A program made the translations under genes and the position numbers. DNA of 64,000 nt from Alectoria sarmentosa. Its lineage: Eukaryota; Ascomycota; Lecanoromycetes; Lecanorales; Parmeliaceae. The stretch covers positions 33,745 through 97,744 of the forward strand of contig WOGZ01000110.1 of the NCBI GenBank assembly GCA_009733775.1. Reading direction: 5' to 3'. Under the pieces are notes generated by a model, which was not told where the DNA came from, made no database searches, and saw nothing but the letters and a program-made list of their open reading frames with translations. Below, in pieces: positions 21,918-32,186 of the stretch. Position 1 is the first letter of the stretch, and every line of letters begins with the position of its first letter.

Positions 21918-22304
21918 TAGTATAAACCTGGCGCAGGGTTACTGGTTGAATCAAAAGGTTGCAGTCATTGATTTCTTTTGTTGGGGATCTCGACCCTTTG
22001 CCTATATGAAGTAGGGGATCGATATTGACGGTGATGTATTTTGGGGCGTATTAATGTTGTACTGAGCAGGTATGTCGTAGAATGGCTTTCAGGCACATCT
22101 ATCACGAGGAACGGCTGCTGTGAAACAACTAAAAGTGTGGGATTAACGCATAAGACCCCTAGAAAGCGGTCATAAAAGGCACAAAGCTTTGTGCTCAAAC
22201 GTCATCCTGCCTGACACGTTACCCAACGCCTCGTCACATATAAAGAGTCCCAATGCCTTTGCTGCATGAATCATATCGCAACCTATCCTTGCATGCGCCT
22301 ATAC

Positions 22305-23006
22305 TTATCTGATAATTCCATCACCAACCTTTTTCCCCGGTGGTGGACCCATAGGAGGTGCATAGTCATAGACAGGCTCTCCACCGCGCTGGGGAGCATA
22401 GGCACCTTCCGGCTGCTGCAGCTCTACACCTTGCTGTTGTCCTCCAAAATAACCTTGGTTTTGTTCGTGACCTTGATTGTTGTACCCTTGATTGGAGACG
22501 GGAGGAGAGTATACTGGTGGTGCTTGGTTGTTATTGGCAAAATAAGGCTGAGAGGGAGCGCCGGTGTATTGAGCTGGTGCGTGGCCTGCTGGTGTTGCCC
22601 CTGCTGCCCAGCCAGTGCCGCGGTAGGGTGAGTGACCAAGGCGACGGCGTCGGCGCGATGTAAGACATCTGAGCAGCTGTTAGTACAAATTTTCTAATGT
22701 AGGTTGATAAAAGAGTGTCGCTCGCTTACGAGAAAATCACGAAGATGAGGAAGGCTCCAATGACAATTGCGCCAAGTACAATCCTAAAGCAAATTAGCTT
22801 CTCTCTAATCCGGGATTTTTCCAGTGGTTGTCTACCATCTTCCATAATTGTACCAAGGACTGGTGCCGTCGTAGTTGCATTCACTGTCGTAATCATTGCA
22901 GTTGCTAAAAGCCAGATTAGCTTATTGACTTCAAAAATGAATCCATAACGCGGGAAGATGTTCTGTCAAGCACGACTTACTTGGTGTACCTAGGTATGAT
23001 TGCCAT
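22305..23006 (-). CDS. RCR family membrane protein (Congo-red resistance/chitin regulation type)
   Basis: Predicted exons 23006-22981, 22904-22836, 22783-22730 and 22668-22305, giving 170 residues. The short luminal N-terminus (MAIIPRYTNNCNDYDSECNY) ends in NYGRW. One membrane span follows (IVLGAIVIGAFLIFVIFS), then a basic stop-transfer RRRRRLGH, the conserved SPYRGTGWAAG and a Gln/Asn/Pro-rich cytosolic tail with APPVYSPP, a PxY-type motif of the sort bound by Rsp5 WW domains. This is the layout of yeast Rcr1/Rcr2, which influence chitin deposition and plasma-membrane transporter sorting. All four exons join in phase, and exon 4 is preceded by an actaac branch site. Confidence 0.85.
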
Positions 23007-23887
23007 CGTGGTCTTGGAGTGAAGGGTTGGTCGACGCAATGAACGGTACGTTCGTCGAACGATAGATGGATAGAGGGTGAAGTGAAATGGAGTAGAGTGG
23101 AGTGGAGTGGAGTGGAGTGGAGTGAAGTAATCGTGTAGAATCAGAGGCCGGACGAGCGCTTTATATCTGCCTTTACTGAAAGGTCATGGAGCTATGTTTG
23201 AGACGATAATAGAATTATCTGAAGCGTGAAGAGGGTTTTGTGGTACTTCAGTCAATACTTATGGAGGTGGCGTGGGCCACGCAAGATGGAAGGCTTTGCT
23301 CGAATATTGCTGTCATCACTCATCATGCAGTTGGAAGGAGTTTAGCTCTTCAAGCCAAGCTTTCATGCCGGGGACGCTAGCGTAGTCGCGCCAGGGATTT
23401 CGCGGCTAGCCAGCGCATTCCCCGTTCGTGTTGGCGAAATCTTTTGGTACCTACTTTACCATCCATCTCTCCTTTCTTTCTTCCATTTCTCTTTATGTTC
23501 CTTTCAAATGTGCGGGAAGTCTCATCCTTACATCCGTTGGCGGTTGAAGGCATAAATCATGTTTCCTCAACCCTTCTGACATACATAGAAGCACTGAATT
23601 CTGAACATTTACTACAAGTTCGCTTGGCTGCCATGCAAACCCCCAAACATCTGCCCACCAGGGCAACCATACACTCATGAAGAAGATCAAAACAATAAGT
23701 CAAAGAGAAATTCCTCGTCAAAGTGTGAGAAAGGATTGCTCCGAGCATTGAAAGTTTATCTTGCCATTGCTAGCATGCATCTTCTCGTTGCTTCGTCGAC
23801 GTCGTGAACGCTCAACTCGTCACAAAATGTCATTGTCAGTCGCGCATGGCGTCGTCGAAGATCGTACGCTTCTTTTAGACGGCCTCC
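23007..23887. other. Intergenic region with GAGTG pentamer repeat
   Basis: 5' flank of the RCR gene. A (TGGAG)n-like tandem run lies at 23091-23127, about 90 bases upstream of its ATG. The rest (23130-23887) shows nothing recognisable. Confidence 0.6.
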
Positions 23888-24804
23888 TCAGTGGGCTGTC
23901 TTGTTGATCAGCCATTCCAAGACCGCATCGAGATTCGTTTCTTCTTTCGCGCTGATTCCATAGCAGCTGACTTCGCGGTGAGAGATGGCTTTCATGTTCA
24001 ATGCTTCGATCAACTCATCGACCGAAAGCTTATCGGGCAAATCAGACTTGTTGCCCAAGACAAGCAGAGGAATTCCGTCCAAGACCGGCTTTTCAAGCAA
24101 AGCGTGGAGTTCTTCCATTGCTACTGGCATGGCAGCCTTGTCTGCCGCGTCCACGATATACCTATGAATCATGTCAGGATCCTTCCATCGATGCGCAAGA
24201 TGGAGTACCCACACGATGGCGTTGACACCCCGACAATACCGCTCCCACATGGACCGAAACCTAGGCTGACCACCGAGGTCCCAGCTAGAGTAATGTTTTG
24301 TCAACCATCGATCGTGTAGTGACAATTGAACGACCTACCATTTGAGGGTGACGTGGCCTTTCTGAACTCGTTTCATGTTGAAGCCCACAGTGGGAATAGA
24401 ACTTTGGGGAGCTGGGAGTCAGATTGGGAGACCTGAAGCAATTAACGTTGACCTACTCTATGGTGAACTCTCCACCCTGGCGAGTATCGCATCAGCAATT
24501 CTCCGCATACATCGTCTTTGGGCCTTACCGCAAGGACTCGCAGGAGCGAGGTTTTTCCAGCATTTTGCAGACCAATCATTGTTACATCCATCTCTGTCGC
24601 CCTAATGGAATGGAAATGTCAACAAGGCCCTGGATACGCATGCGGCCAGCAGGACGGCGCATCAAGGCACTGGTAGGATGGTGCAGATTCTACGACGGAT
24701 CGCGGTGAAGTGAATCTCGGAGGTGAACACGCAGGGTACTACAGAGTGACTTACCAGAAAGTTCGCAACAACCAATCATAGATGACCTTGAAAAAGCCGG
24801 CCAT
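23888..24804 (-). CDS. ARL8: Arl8-type small GTPase
   Basis: Predicted exons 24804-24755, 24601-24529, 24476-24457, 24401-24339, 24284-24213 and 24161-23888, giving 183 residues. Arl8 GTPases sit on lysosome/vacuole membranes and control their positioning and fusion in animals. The N-terminal amphipathic helix MAGFFKVIYDWLLRTFW replaces the usual myristoylated Gly start. G1 is GLQNAGKTS, G2 PTVGFN, G3 WDLGGQ, G4 NKSD and G5 YGISAKE. Exon 3 is only 20 nt. The intron between exons 5 and 6 is read as GT|gtgggt; an alternative donor two bases later in the next codon would change one residue. Confidence 0.9.
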
Positions 24805-25467
24805 GGCTTCTCACTTGGATGGTGGATAGCTTGTGAGGTAGCGGTTGTCAAGAACCCGTCGTTGTCTCATGCAGATTGCCAGAATCTTGGTTGATTTGTG
24901 TAGCGGAGGCTGGCCGCTGGAGCAGAAAAAGCAAGCGGGAGGCGGGGACTTTGCCCTTATTGTCGTAGCAGCAAATTTTTGCAGCTGGTGCAAGATACCT
25001 AATAGCTAGGAGCTAGCTTGCTAAGGGTAGAGTCGAGAAGACTGTAAGCAAGAAAGGCGATTGTTGAGCTAGATGAAGTACTCTTCGAAGATTAATAGCG
25101 AAATGCGCTCTACTGCACCAGTGCCTTGCCCTTTTTGAACTGTGCAGGTGATGCAAAGGCCTTGTTTAGGCGCCGATGCGGGCGATGTGGATTGTGGAGA
25201 TGGTTGCAGAAATGCACAAGTGAAAAATGATCCGGCTTCTTCCCTGCAGCTCGCTAACGCTTACCGCAATCCCCGTACTAAGGTACTGTAGTACTGTAAA
25301 TCGTAAGATCACGTATTCTATACTTATTCCTTTGGCTGTAAGGTACGCAATACAGGAACAAGTTTGAGAACCCCTCGTCTCTCTCTTCGTGCTCAAGACA
25401 AATGTACCGAAAGATGCTCTCTCCGGAAAGTGTGTGACTTGGCTCGGCTGGTCTGAAGTGCACAACG
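24805..25467. other. Divergent intergenic region ARL8/RPA135
   Basis: Shared 5' region. Several short actgta/gtac repeats near 25270-25300. No further feature. Confidence 0.5.
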
Positions 25468-28400
25468 ATGTCGTCCTCTTGTGCTGCCTTACCAACAGAC
25501 ACCCAGTGGTCCGCTGAATTTGACACTCTACGCCGAGAGACGCTGTTTAAACATCCGCCGAGGGACCATACACCCTATCCTGCACTGGAAGAGGCAATCC
25601 ATCCTCATATAAACTCTTTCAATGCACTCTTCGACAATAGTAAGCTTCTCGAGGCAGGTTTGAAGGACATTGGAGCCAAGAGCTTCCTTGATGGTGAACA
25701 GGAGACACCACAGCAGAGGGCGCAAAGGCTCGAGGATGGGAACTCTCGCGATAAGAGGAACAGGTTCAGTGTCAGGATAAGAGAACTCTTTCTGGAGAAA
25801 GCCGTACTCCCTCCGACCAACAAGTTCAGCACCAGAAATCGAGAAATTTACCCTGCCGAATGTAGAGAAAGACACGCGACTTACCGAGGCAAGCTAAGAG
25901 CACGGGTTGAGTACAGGCTGAATGGAGGCGAATGGCAAGATACGATTAGAGACATGGGTCAAATCCCTATAATGCTCAGAACTAATCGATGCCATCTCGA
26001 AAAGGACACTCCAGCGCAATTGGTCCAGCATAAAGAAGAGTCGGAAGAACTAGGAGGCTACTTCATCGTCAATGGCATCGAGAAGCTCATACGAATGCTA
26101 ATCGTGTCACGGCGCAACTACCCAATGGCTATCATTCGTGGTTCTTTCGTTAACAGGGGATCAGCGTACACCAAGTACGGCATGCAAATAAGATCCGTAC
26201 GTCCGGATCAGACATCTCAAACCAACGTGCTCCATTATCTCAACGATGGCAATGTCACCTTTCGTTTCTCCTGGCGGAAAAACGAATACCTGGTTCCGGT
26301 GATGATGATCCTCAAGGCTTTGGTCGAGACGAATGATCGTGAAATTTTCGAAGGACTCATTGGTGTCGCTGGGTCACAAGGCACCGATAAAACATTCATG
26401 ACGGAACGAGTTGAGCTACTGCTTCGGACCTACAAAGCTTACAACCTCAATGGAAAGGCGAAGACACGGGCATATTTGGGAGAAAAATTCAAGCCAGTAC
26501 TCGGTGTACCTGATGACATATCAGATCAGGATGCTGGATTTGAATTCTTGCGCAAAATTGTTCTTGTGCACCTAGGTAATGTTGATGTTACAGAATCTCA
26601 AAACAATGATAAATTCAAGATGCTGCTTTTCATGATTCGAAAGTTGTATTGCCTCGTTGCTGGCGAGTGTGCAGTCGATAATCCGGATGCGGTATCAAGC
26701 CAAGAGATTCTTCTACCTGGCTTTCTCTATGGCATGATCATCAAAGAGAAACTTGATGACTGGCTAAGATCAGTACAAAGTGCTTGTCAGGAATGGTCAT
26801 TGAAAAATGACAAGGCGAAATTCACAGATCCCATTTTTCTCAAAGACTTTCCTATCAAGATTCTCAAGAGGACCAACGAGAATCTTGGCGGTCTCCTTGA
26901 GTATTTCCTCTCAACGGGAAATCTAATCAGTCCCACTGGCCTCGATCTACAACAGACGTCAGGTTTCACGGTCGTCGCAGAGAAGATCAACTTTTACAGA
27001 TTCATCAGTCATTTTCGGATGGTGCACAGAGGAAGTTTCTTTGCCCAACTGAAAACTACGACAGTACGCAAATTACTTCCTGAAAGCTGGGGTTTCTTAT
27101 GTCCAGTGCATACACCAGATGGAAGTCCTTGTGGGTTACTGAACCACTTAGCACATAAATGCAAGATCACCACATATGATCTTGACGTTTCTGCAGTACC
27201 TCGACTTCTGGCTCAACTGGGAGTTTCTGATTCTTCTTCTGCTTCCGTGGAAGAAAGAGTCGTAGTCCAGCTTGATGGCCGAATCCTCGGATTCTGCACG
27301 CCAAAGCAAGCCCACATTATTGGGGATACTCTCCGATACTTGAAGGTTAAGGGCAGCCATGGCGTCCCCAAAGAACTCGAAGTAGGGTATATACCAAACG
27401 CGATCGGTGGTCAGTATCCTGGTGTATACATATTCTCTCAAGCCGCGCGGATGATTCGGCCTGTCAAATATCTTCCACTGGACAAACATGATTATATTGG
27501 CCCTTTCGAGCAGCCTTTTATGTCAGTGGCATGTACCGAAAAGGAGATCGATTCTGGGGAATCCAGTCACGTCGAGTACGATCCTACCAACATCCTCTCC
27601 ATCGTCGCTAATCAGACACCTTTCTCGGATTTCAATCAATCTCCCCGCAACATGTACCAGTGCCAAATGGGCAAGCAAGCCATGGGGACTCCCGGAACTT
27701 CCATCCGCTACCGCACTGACAATAAAACCTATCGTCTCCAAACTGGCCAAACACCTGTTGTTCGTCCGCCTCTGTACAACGAATACGGCCTGGACAATTA
27801 CCCGAATGGCATGAACGCTGTAGTGGCTGTAATTTCATACACAGGCTACGACATGGACGACGCTATGATTCTATCCAAATCCGCCCACGAACGTGGCTTC
27901 GGTCATGGCACAATCTACAAAACCAAGATCATCCGACTGGAGGAAAACGAAAGAGAGAATAAAGGCCGGGCAAAATCCGCCAAAACCATCACCAAGCTCT
28001 TCGGATTTGCCCCAGGTAGCCACATCTCAGCCTCTACACGGAGCAAACTTGACTCAGACGGTCTCCCCCACGTAGGCGCCAAAATCAATGAAGGAGATCC
28101 CCTATGCGCTTCACATACGGTAACCCACGACCCTACCAAAACAACCTCAATTCCTTACATCAACCGTGACGGCATCAACACCCTTCACAAATACAAGGAC
28201 TCCGAAACGGCCTACATCGAAGAAGTCCGCGTACTTGGCAGCGAGACAGGGTCCGAACCCTGCCAATCTTTGAGCATCAAACTCCGCATACCGCGCTCGC
28301 CCATTATCGGTGACAAATTTTCCTCCCGTCACGGCCAAAAAGGTGTCTGCTCTCAGAAATGGCCTGCAATTGATATGCCCTTCAGCGAATCTGGCATTAT

Positions 28401-29172
28401 ACCCGACATCATCATCAATCCGCATGCTTTCCCTTCACGCATGACCATAGGCATGTTCATCGAGTCTTTGGCTGGAAAAGCCGGTGCTCTCCATGGGTTG
28501 GCGCAAGACTCTTCTCCATGGCGCTTCTCAGAGCAAGATACAGCAGGCGATTATTTTGGCGAACAGCTCCGCCTAGCAGGATACAATTACCACGGCAATG
28601 AGCCCATGTACTCTGGCATTACGGGCCGCGAATTTGCTGCGGATATTTACTTGGGAGTGGTCTTTTATCAGCGTTTGCGGCACATGGTGAACGATAAGTT
28701 CCAAGTCAGAACTACCGGCCCCGTGACGCCGCTGACGGGCCAACCTATCAAGGGAAGAGCAAAGGGCGGAGGAATAAGAGTTGGAGAGATGGAAAGAGAT
28801 GCATTGTTGGCACACGGGTGTGCGTTCCTGTTGCAAGATCGGCTCATGGGATGTAGTGACTACAGACGGGAGTGGGTCTGCAGAGGTTGTGGGAGCTTCT
28901 TGAGCACGCAGCCTACGGTTTGGGGCAGTGGCATGGGAAAGAAGGGAAGGGGCACCGGGGTCGTGAGATGTAGGAGGTGCGCAAATAGGGTGGAAGATTT
29001 GCTTGAAGAGGGAAAGGAGGTGGGGATAGGTGATGAGTGGGAGGACGGCTCGGGAGGCAAATGGGTAGGTGGCGAGGACACGACAATTGTGGCTATTCCG
29101 GGAGTCTTGAGGTATCTGGATGTGGAGTTGAGCGCCATGGGGGTGAAGATGAGATTCAACGTTGGACCTTGA
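25468..29172 (+). CDS. RPA135: RNA polymerase I second-largest subunit
   Basis: Intronless 1,234-residue beta-like subunit that forms the catalytic cleft of nucleolar RNA polymerase I, which makes rRNA. Visible blocks: the N-terminal lobe, ESWGFLCPVHTPDGSPCG at about residue 540, the hybrid-binding region GYDMDDAMILSKSAHERG at about 800, and RHGQKGVCSQKWPAIDMPFS at about 955. MTIGMFIESLAGKAG follows. A C-terminal zinc site (CRGCG and CRRC, about residues 1137-1175) is also present. The length is right for Rpa135. The final region carries an acidic Gly-rich insertion (EDGSGGKWVGGED). Confidence 0.96.
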   Translation: MSSSCAALPTDTQWSAEFDTLRRETLFKHPPRDHTPYPALEEAIHPHINSFNALFDNSKLLEAGLKDIGAKSFLDGEQETPQQRAQRLEDGNSRDKRNRFSVRIRELFLEKAVLPPTNKFSTRNREIYPAECRERHATYRGKLRARVEYRLNGGEWQDTIRDMGQIPIMLRTNRCHLEKDTPAQLVQHKEESEELGGYFIVNGIEKLIRMLIVSRRNYPMAIIRGSFVNRGSAYTKYGMQIRSVRPDQTSQTNVLHYLNDGNVTFRFSWRKNEYLVPVMMILKALVETNDREIFEGLIGVAGSQGTDKTFMTERVELLLRTYKAYNLNGKAKTRAYLGEKFKPVLGVPDDISDQDAGFEFLRKIVLVHLGNVDVTESQNNDKFKMLLFMIRKLYCLVAGECAVDNPDAVSSQEILLPGFLYGMIIKEKLDDWLRSVQSACQEWSLKNDKAKFTDPIFLKDFPIKILKRTNENLGGLLEYFLSTGNLISPTGLDLQQTSGFTVVAEKINFYRFISHFRMVHRGSFFAQLKTTTVRKLLPESWGFLCPVHTPDGSPCGLLNHLAHKCKITTYDLDVSAVPRLLAQLGVSDSSSASVEERVVVQLDGRILGFCTPKQAHIIGDTLRYLKVKGSHGVPKELEVGYIPNAIGGQYPGVYIFSQAARMIRPVKYLPLDKHDYIGPFEQPFMSVACTEKEIDSGESSHVEYDPTNILSIVANQTPFSDFNQSPRNMYQCQMGKQAMGTPGTSIRYRTDNKTYRLQTGQTPVVRPPLYNEYGLDNYPNGMNAVVAVISYTGYDMDDAMILSKSAHERGFGHGTIYKTKIIRLEENERENKGRAKSAKTITKLFGFAPGSHISASTRSKLDSDGLPHVGAKINEGDPLCASHTVTHDPTKTTSIPYINRDGINTLHKYKDSETAYIEEVRVLGSETGSEPCQSLSIKLRIPRSPIIGDKFSSRHGQKGVCSQKWPAIDMPFSESGIIPDIIINPHAFPSRMTIGMFIESLAGKAGALHGLAQDSSPWRFSEQDTAGDYFGEQLRLAGYNYHGNEPMYSGITGREFAADIYLGVVFYQRLRHMVNDKFQVRTTGPVTPLTGQPIKGRAKGGGIRVGEMERDALLAHGCAFLLQDRLMGCSDYRREWVCRGCGSFLSTQPTVWGSGMGKKGRGTGVVRCRRCANRVEDLLEEGKEVGIGDEWEDGSGGKWVGGEDTTIVAIPGVLRYLDVELSAMGVKMRFNVGP

Positions 29173-29547
29173 TGATTGAATTGAATGACATTGAATGATG
29201 AGCCATGTCTATGAAGCCTTTATCGGTCAGAGATTGTCAGTAGTAACGGACAGTCATGCCGAATCTCAACAGGACAGTTGTCATCAGAAAGTGGCAGTCT
29301 CATAAACTCCATTCTGACCATCTTTGCATAACTTTGTAGGTATCAAGCAGAACAAAATGACAATTGTTGAGGAAGATTCAACGCGCTCGAATTGTACGAC
29401 ACAAGTAGGACTGTCGGAAATTCCGCATGACATCTTGTTACGTTCTCTTATCGTTGGCTTCTTCCCCTGCATTTGATTCGTTTCGTGTCCATCAATCTCG
29501 TTGGCTCCAAATTATGCTTCCTTCCCAAGGCATTTCTTTTCTCGGTT
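29173..29547. other. Convergent intergenic region RPA135/RTG2
   Basis: 3' flanks only; nothing else recognised. Confidence 0.6.
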
Positions 29548-31164
29548 TCATGTCAGCACATTTACATCCACTTTCATGCCTGACCCTTGCTTGCCCCAAT
29601 GCTTTTTCTTTCCAAGCTTTCTCAGATCCTCGGCCCACTGCTTTACAGTTCCAGCGAGATCTTGTCGAAGGACGGAGATGTTCAGCCAGCAATGCTGCAT
29701 ATCTTTGACAGAGGACACTCCCGACTCGACCACAAAAATCTGTTCATCCTCTCGTACCACACCCGCTGGGAAAAGGTTCGCGATCCCCTCAGCCACTCGA
29801 CCGACGTACTTGGTCCACCAGGCAAGGTGTCCAATCAATATCTGAAGGCTGTCATATATCGGGATATCTGCTTCACTGAGGTCCGCACCCCATCTCTCGC
29901 ACAGAACCAGGGCTAACAGTCCTCGATCCTGGTGACTCAGACCATGTGCACCCGCAAGGACACCCGTGGTGGTACTGCGGAGAGCTGCAGCTGCACGGAT
30001 GTCTTTGGGCATAGAGCCATGAAAGTAGAGCAGATTGATTGTTGAGGTGAGCAATTCAGTCTCTACCATACCGGGTACAGCGTCCCGGAGGATGTTGGCG
30101 AGAGAAGACGCTGACTTCGGTGCGTGGGGAAGCGTCGATGCTACCAGAGGGCTTTGGGAACGTATAGAAGGGGGCAAACCGGAATACAGTAGGCCTTCGC
30201 GCACGCCGCCTTGGGTAAAAACTACTTTTGAGATGGGAATCTCGGCTTGAGTAAGCGCCTTGATAACTAGTCGGACCGCAGGAGCTTGTGAAGCGCGACG
30301 GGACGAGACTCGGAAAGCTGAAGCGCTCGCTGGAGACTCCTCTAGATTTGAGAGGAAGCGGGGAGCGCCGACGCTATAACAATTGATGATTGGGATGGGA
30401 TACGGCCGGATGTCTTCATTCGACATGAGGATATAGCCTCTACCACGAAAGCCTCCGCCGCTTAGGTAGAGTGTGTAACCTCCCTTTCGAAGGGCTTCAT
30501 CCCTTAGACCTGGAGGAATTTGGATTTCCTCGAGACCTCTCCGAAAACTCGATGCCATCTCGTCCTGTAAAGAAGCTTCTGTCCGTACGCTCATCTCTGA
30601 CAATGCAGACATTAACGCTGCTGCACCATAAGGAAGGCTCACAGATCCGACTGGGCTCATATCCACATCTCCGTCCGGCCTCTTGACTACCCAAGTCATC
30701 TGCACAGAGCCTCCGCCCATATCCATGCAGATTCCTTCGATGTGGCCGATGCTGCTGGCGATGCCCATAGCTCCAAGTCTTCCTTCTTCTTCCTTTGTTA
30801 GCAACTCTACTTTCCAGCCCGTTGTTTCCCCAACCTGACCGAGTAGATCGTCTCTATTGATGGCATTTCTGGTAGCTTCTGTAGCAACTAGCCTAATATT
30901 ACCATCTTGCACCTCAAAATCTCGACACGTTCGTTTGAACTGTAGCAGGACCGCTAGAACCTCTCCAATGACGGTTGGAGGTATGGGAGTTTTGGTACCC
31001 TTCGCATTCTGAGCGTCGTACAGGGATATGGCGCAACGGCTTTGATAGAGGGTGGGCAGTATTCTGGCCGTTGGAGGAGACAAATCGGATATGGAGAAAC
31101 GAATGCCATTGCTGCCGATATCAACTAATGCTTGATAGTGCTGGCTCGAGGCCGCAGAGGCCAT
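29548..31164 (-). CDS. RTG2: Retrograde regulation protein 2 (Ppx/GppA family)
   Basis: Intronless 538-residue protein of the exopolyphosphatase/GppA branch of the actin-like ATPase fold. Phosphate-loop motifs are ALVDIGSNGIRFSIS (about residues 12-26) and ICMDMGGGSVQM (about 143-154), with a third loop in YLSGGGFRGRG. In yeast Rtg2 senses mitochondrial state and promotes Rtg1/3 nuclear entry; it is also part of SLIK. The C-terminal half carries the helical domain of the family. Whether the filamentous protein keeps the yeast signalling role cannot be read from sequence. Confidence 0.9.
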   Translation of the reverse strand: MASAASSQHYQALVDIGSNGIRFSISDLSPPTARILPTLYQSRCAISLYDAQNAKGTKTPIPPTVIGEVLAVLLQFKRTCRDFEVQDGNIRLVATEATRNAINRDDLLGQVGETTGWKVELLTKEEEGRLGAMGIASSIGHIEGICMDMGGGSVQMTWVVKRPDGDVDMSPVGSVSLPYGAAALMSALSEMSVRTEASLQDEMASSFRRGLEEIQIPPGLRDEALRKGGYTLYLSGGGFRGRGYILMSNEDIRPYPIPIINCYSVGAPRFLSNLEESPASASAFRVSSRRASQAPAVRLVIKALTQAEIPISKVVFTQGGVREGLLYSGLPPSIRSQSPLVASTLPHAPKSASSLANILRDAVPGMVETELLTSTINLLYFHGSMPKDIRAAAALRSTTTGVLAGAHGLSHQDRGLLALVLCERWGADLSEADIPIYDSLQILIGHLAWWTKYVGRVAEGIANLFPAGVVREDEQIFVVESGVSSVKDMQHCWLNISVLRQDLAGTVKQWAEDLRKLGKKKHWGKQGSGMKVDVNVLT

Positions 31165-32186
31165 GGTTGAAATATTTCAGGTACGTGGAGATGAGGGGAA
31201 AGGAAAGAAAAGAAAAGTAGGCGTTGAGAAAGTGGACAGCGTCTCGAGAATTGTCCTGTTCCATTCCATGGCGATTGCACCCGGCAACGACATGGTCAGT
31301 CGAGAGGGGACAACGCGGCTGACGTGACCGTAAAGCCAAAATTTGTGGCAGCTAGCAAATATGCACATCATATTATGCAGATATGCAGCCCAAGAAAAAA
31401 GGAAAAAAGGAAAAAAGGAAAAAAGGTGTAAAAAAAGAAGAAGGGGACGAGGAGACTCTACGATACTGAGCAGCATACAATAATATACAGATTGCATCGA
31501 CTTTTATATGAACAAGCCCCTCAAGTCTCTCTGAAATGTGCCTACCAACTATGTACTGTACATTCCATGCTGTGCAACCAGTTCCGGCGAAATCTACACA
31601 AACTTTGCAAACATTTCCAACATCTCACCACCCGTCCAGGAACCATTGAGATCCAACTAGTCGACAAACCCAAAGGTAGTCCTGTCCGCAAACACAGAGC
31701 AATACTAGCTCTCCCACGTCATCTTGAACCACTCCGACCTACACTGTGCCCGTTTTCCGGCTTCTGTCACATCGTACATGTCCTTGTCCAATGTCCTCAA
31801 CATTGACATGCATAAAGACTTGTTCGCCTCACGTCAACAATGTCAGCCAAAGCATCAGTGCGAGGAAAACCATCAGACCCGAGTACTTGACCGTGTCCAT
31901 TGCATCTTCACTCTGGCAAAGTTTCACGCGTCCTGCACCAACATCTTGTGAAACGTACATATCATCGGTCGGCCTCGACTCCATGGAAACATTCTGGTGT
32001 TGTCTGAATCACATCCACAGCACTTTCTTTCCTCTGGATGTGACGGCTTTCATCCTGATACGCGCAGCGAGAAAAAACACTTGCGTCAAACATAATTCGC
32101 AGACTTCCACCACAAAAAGGGTTGGGGAACTTCGTCCCAGATAGGTTTAGATTTCGATCGATGCATGAAAGGTTGGAAGGAAGGTA
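31165..32186. other. Intergenic region with GGAAAAAA tandem repeat
   Basis: 5' flank of RTG2 with four units of an 8-nt G2A6 repeat at about 31392-31426, then about 700 bases with only short plus-strand frames and nothing recognisable. Confidence 0.5.

Noticed and set aside
22424..22639. 71-residue minus-strand frame in the RCR gene
   Set aside because: Wrong frame of exon 4; the RCR reading frame explains the sequence.
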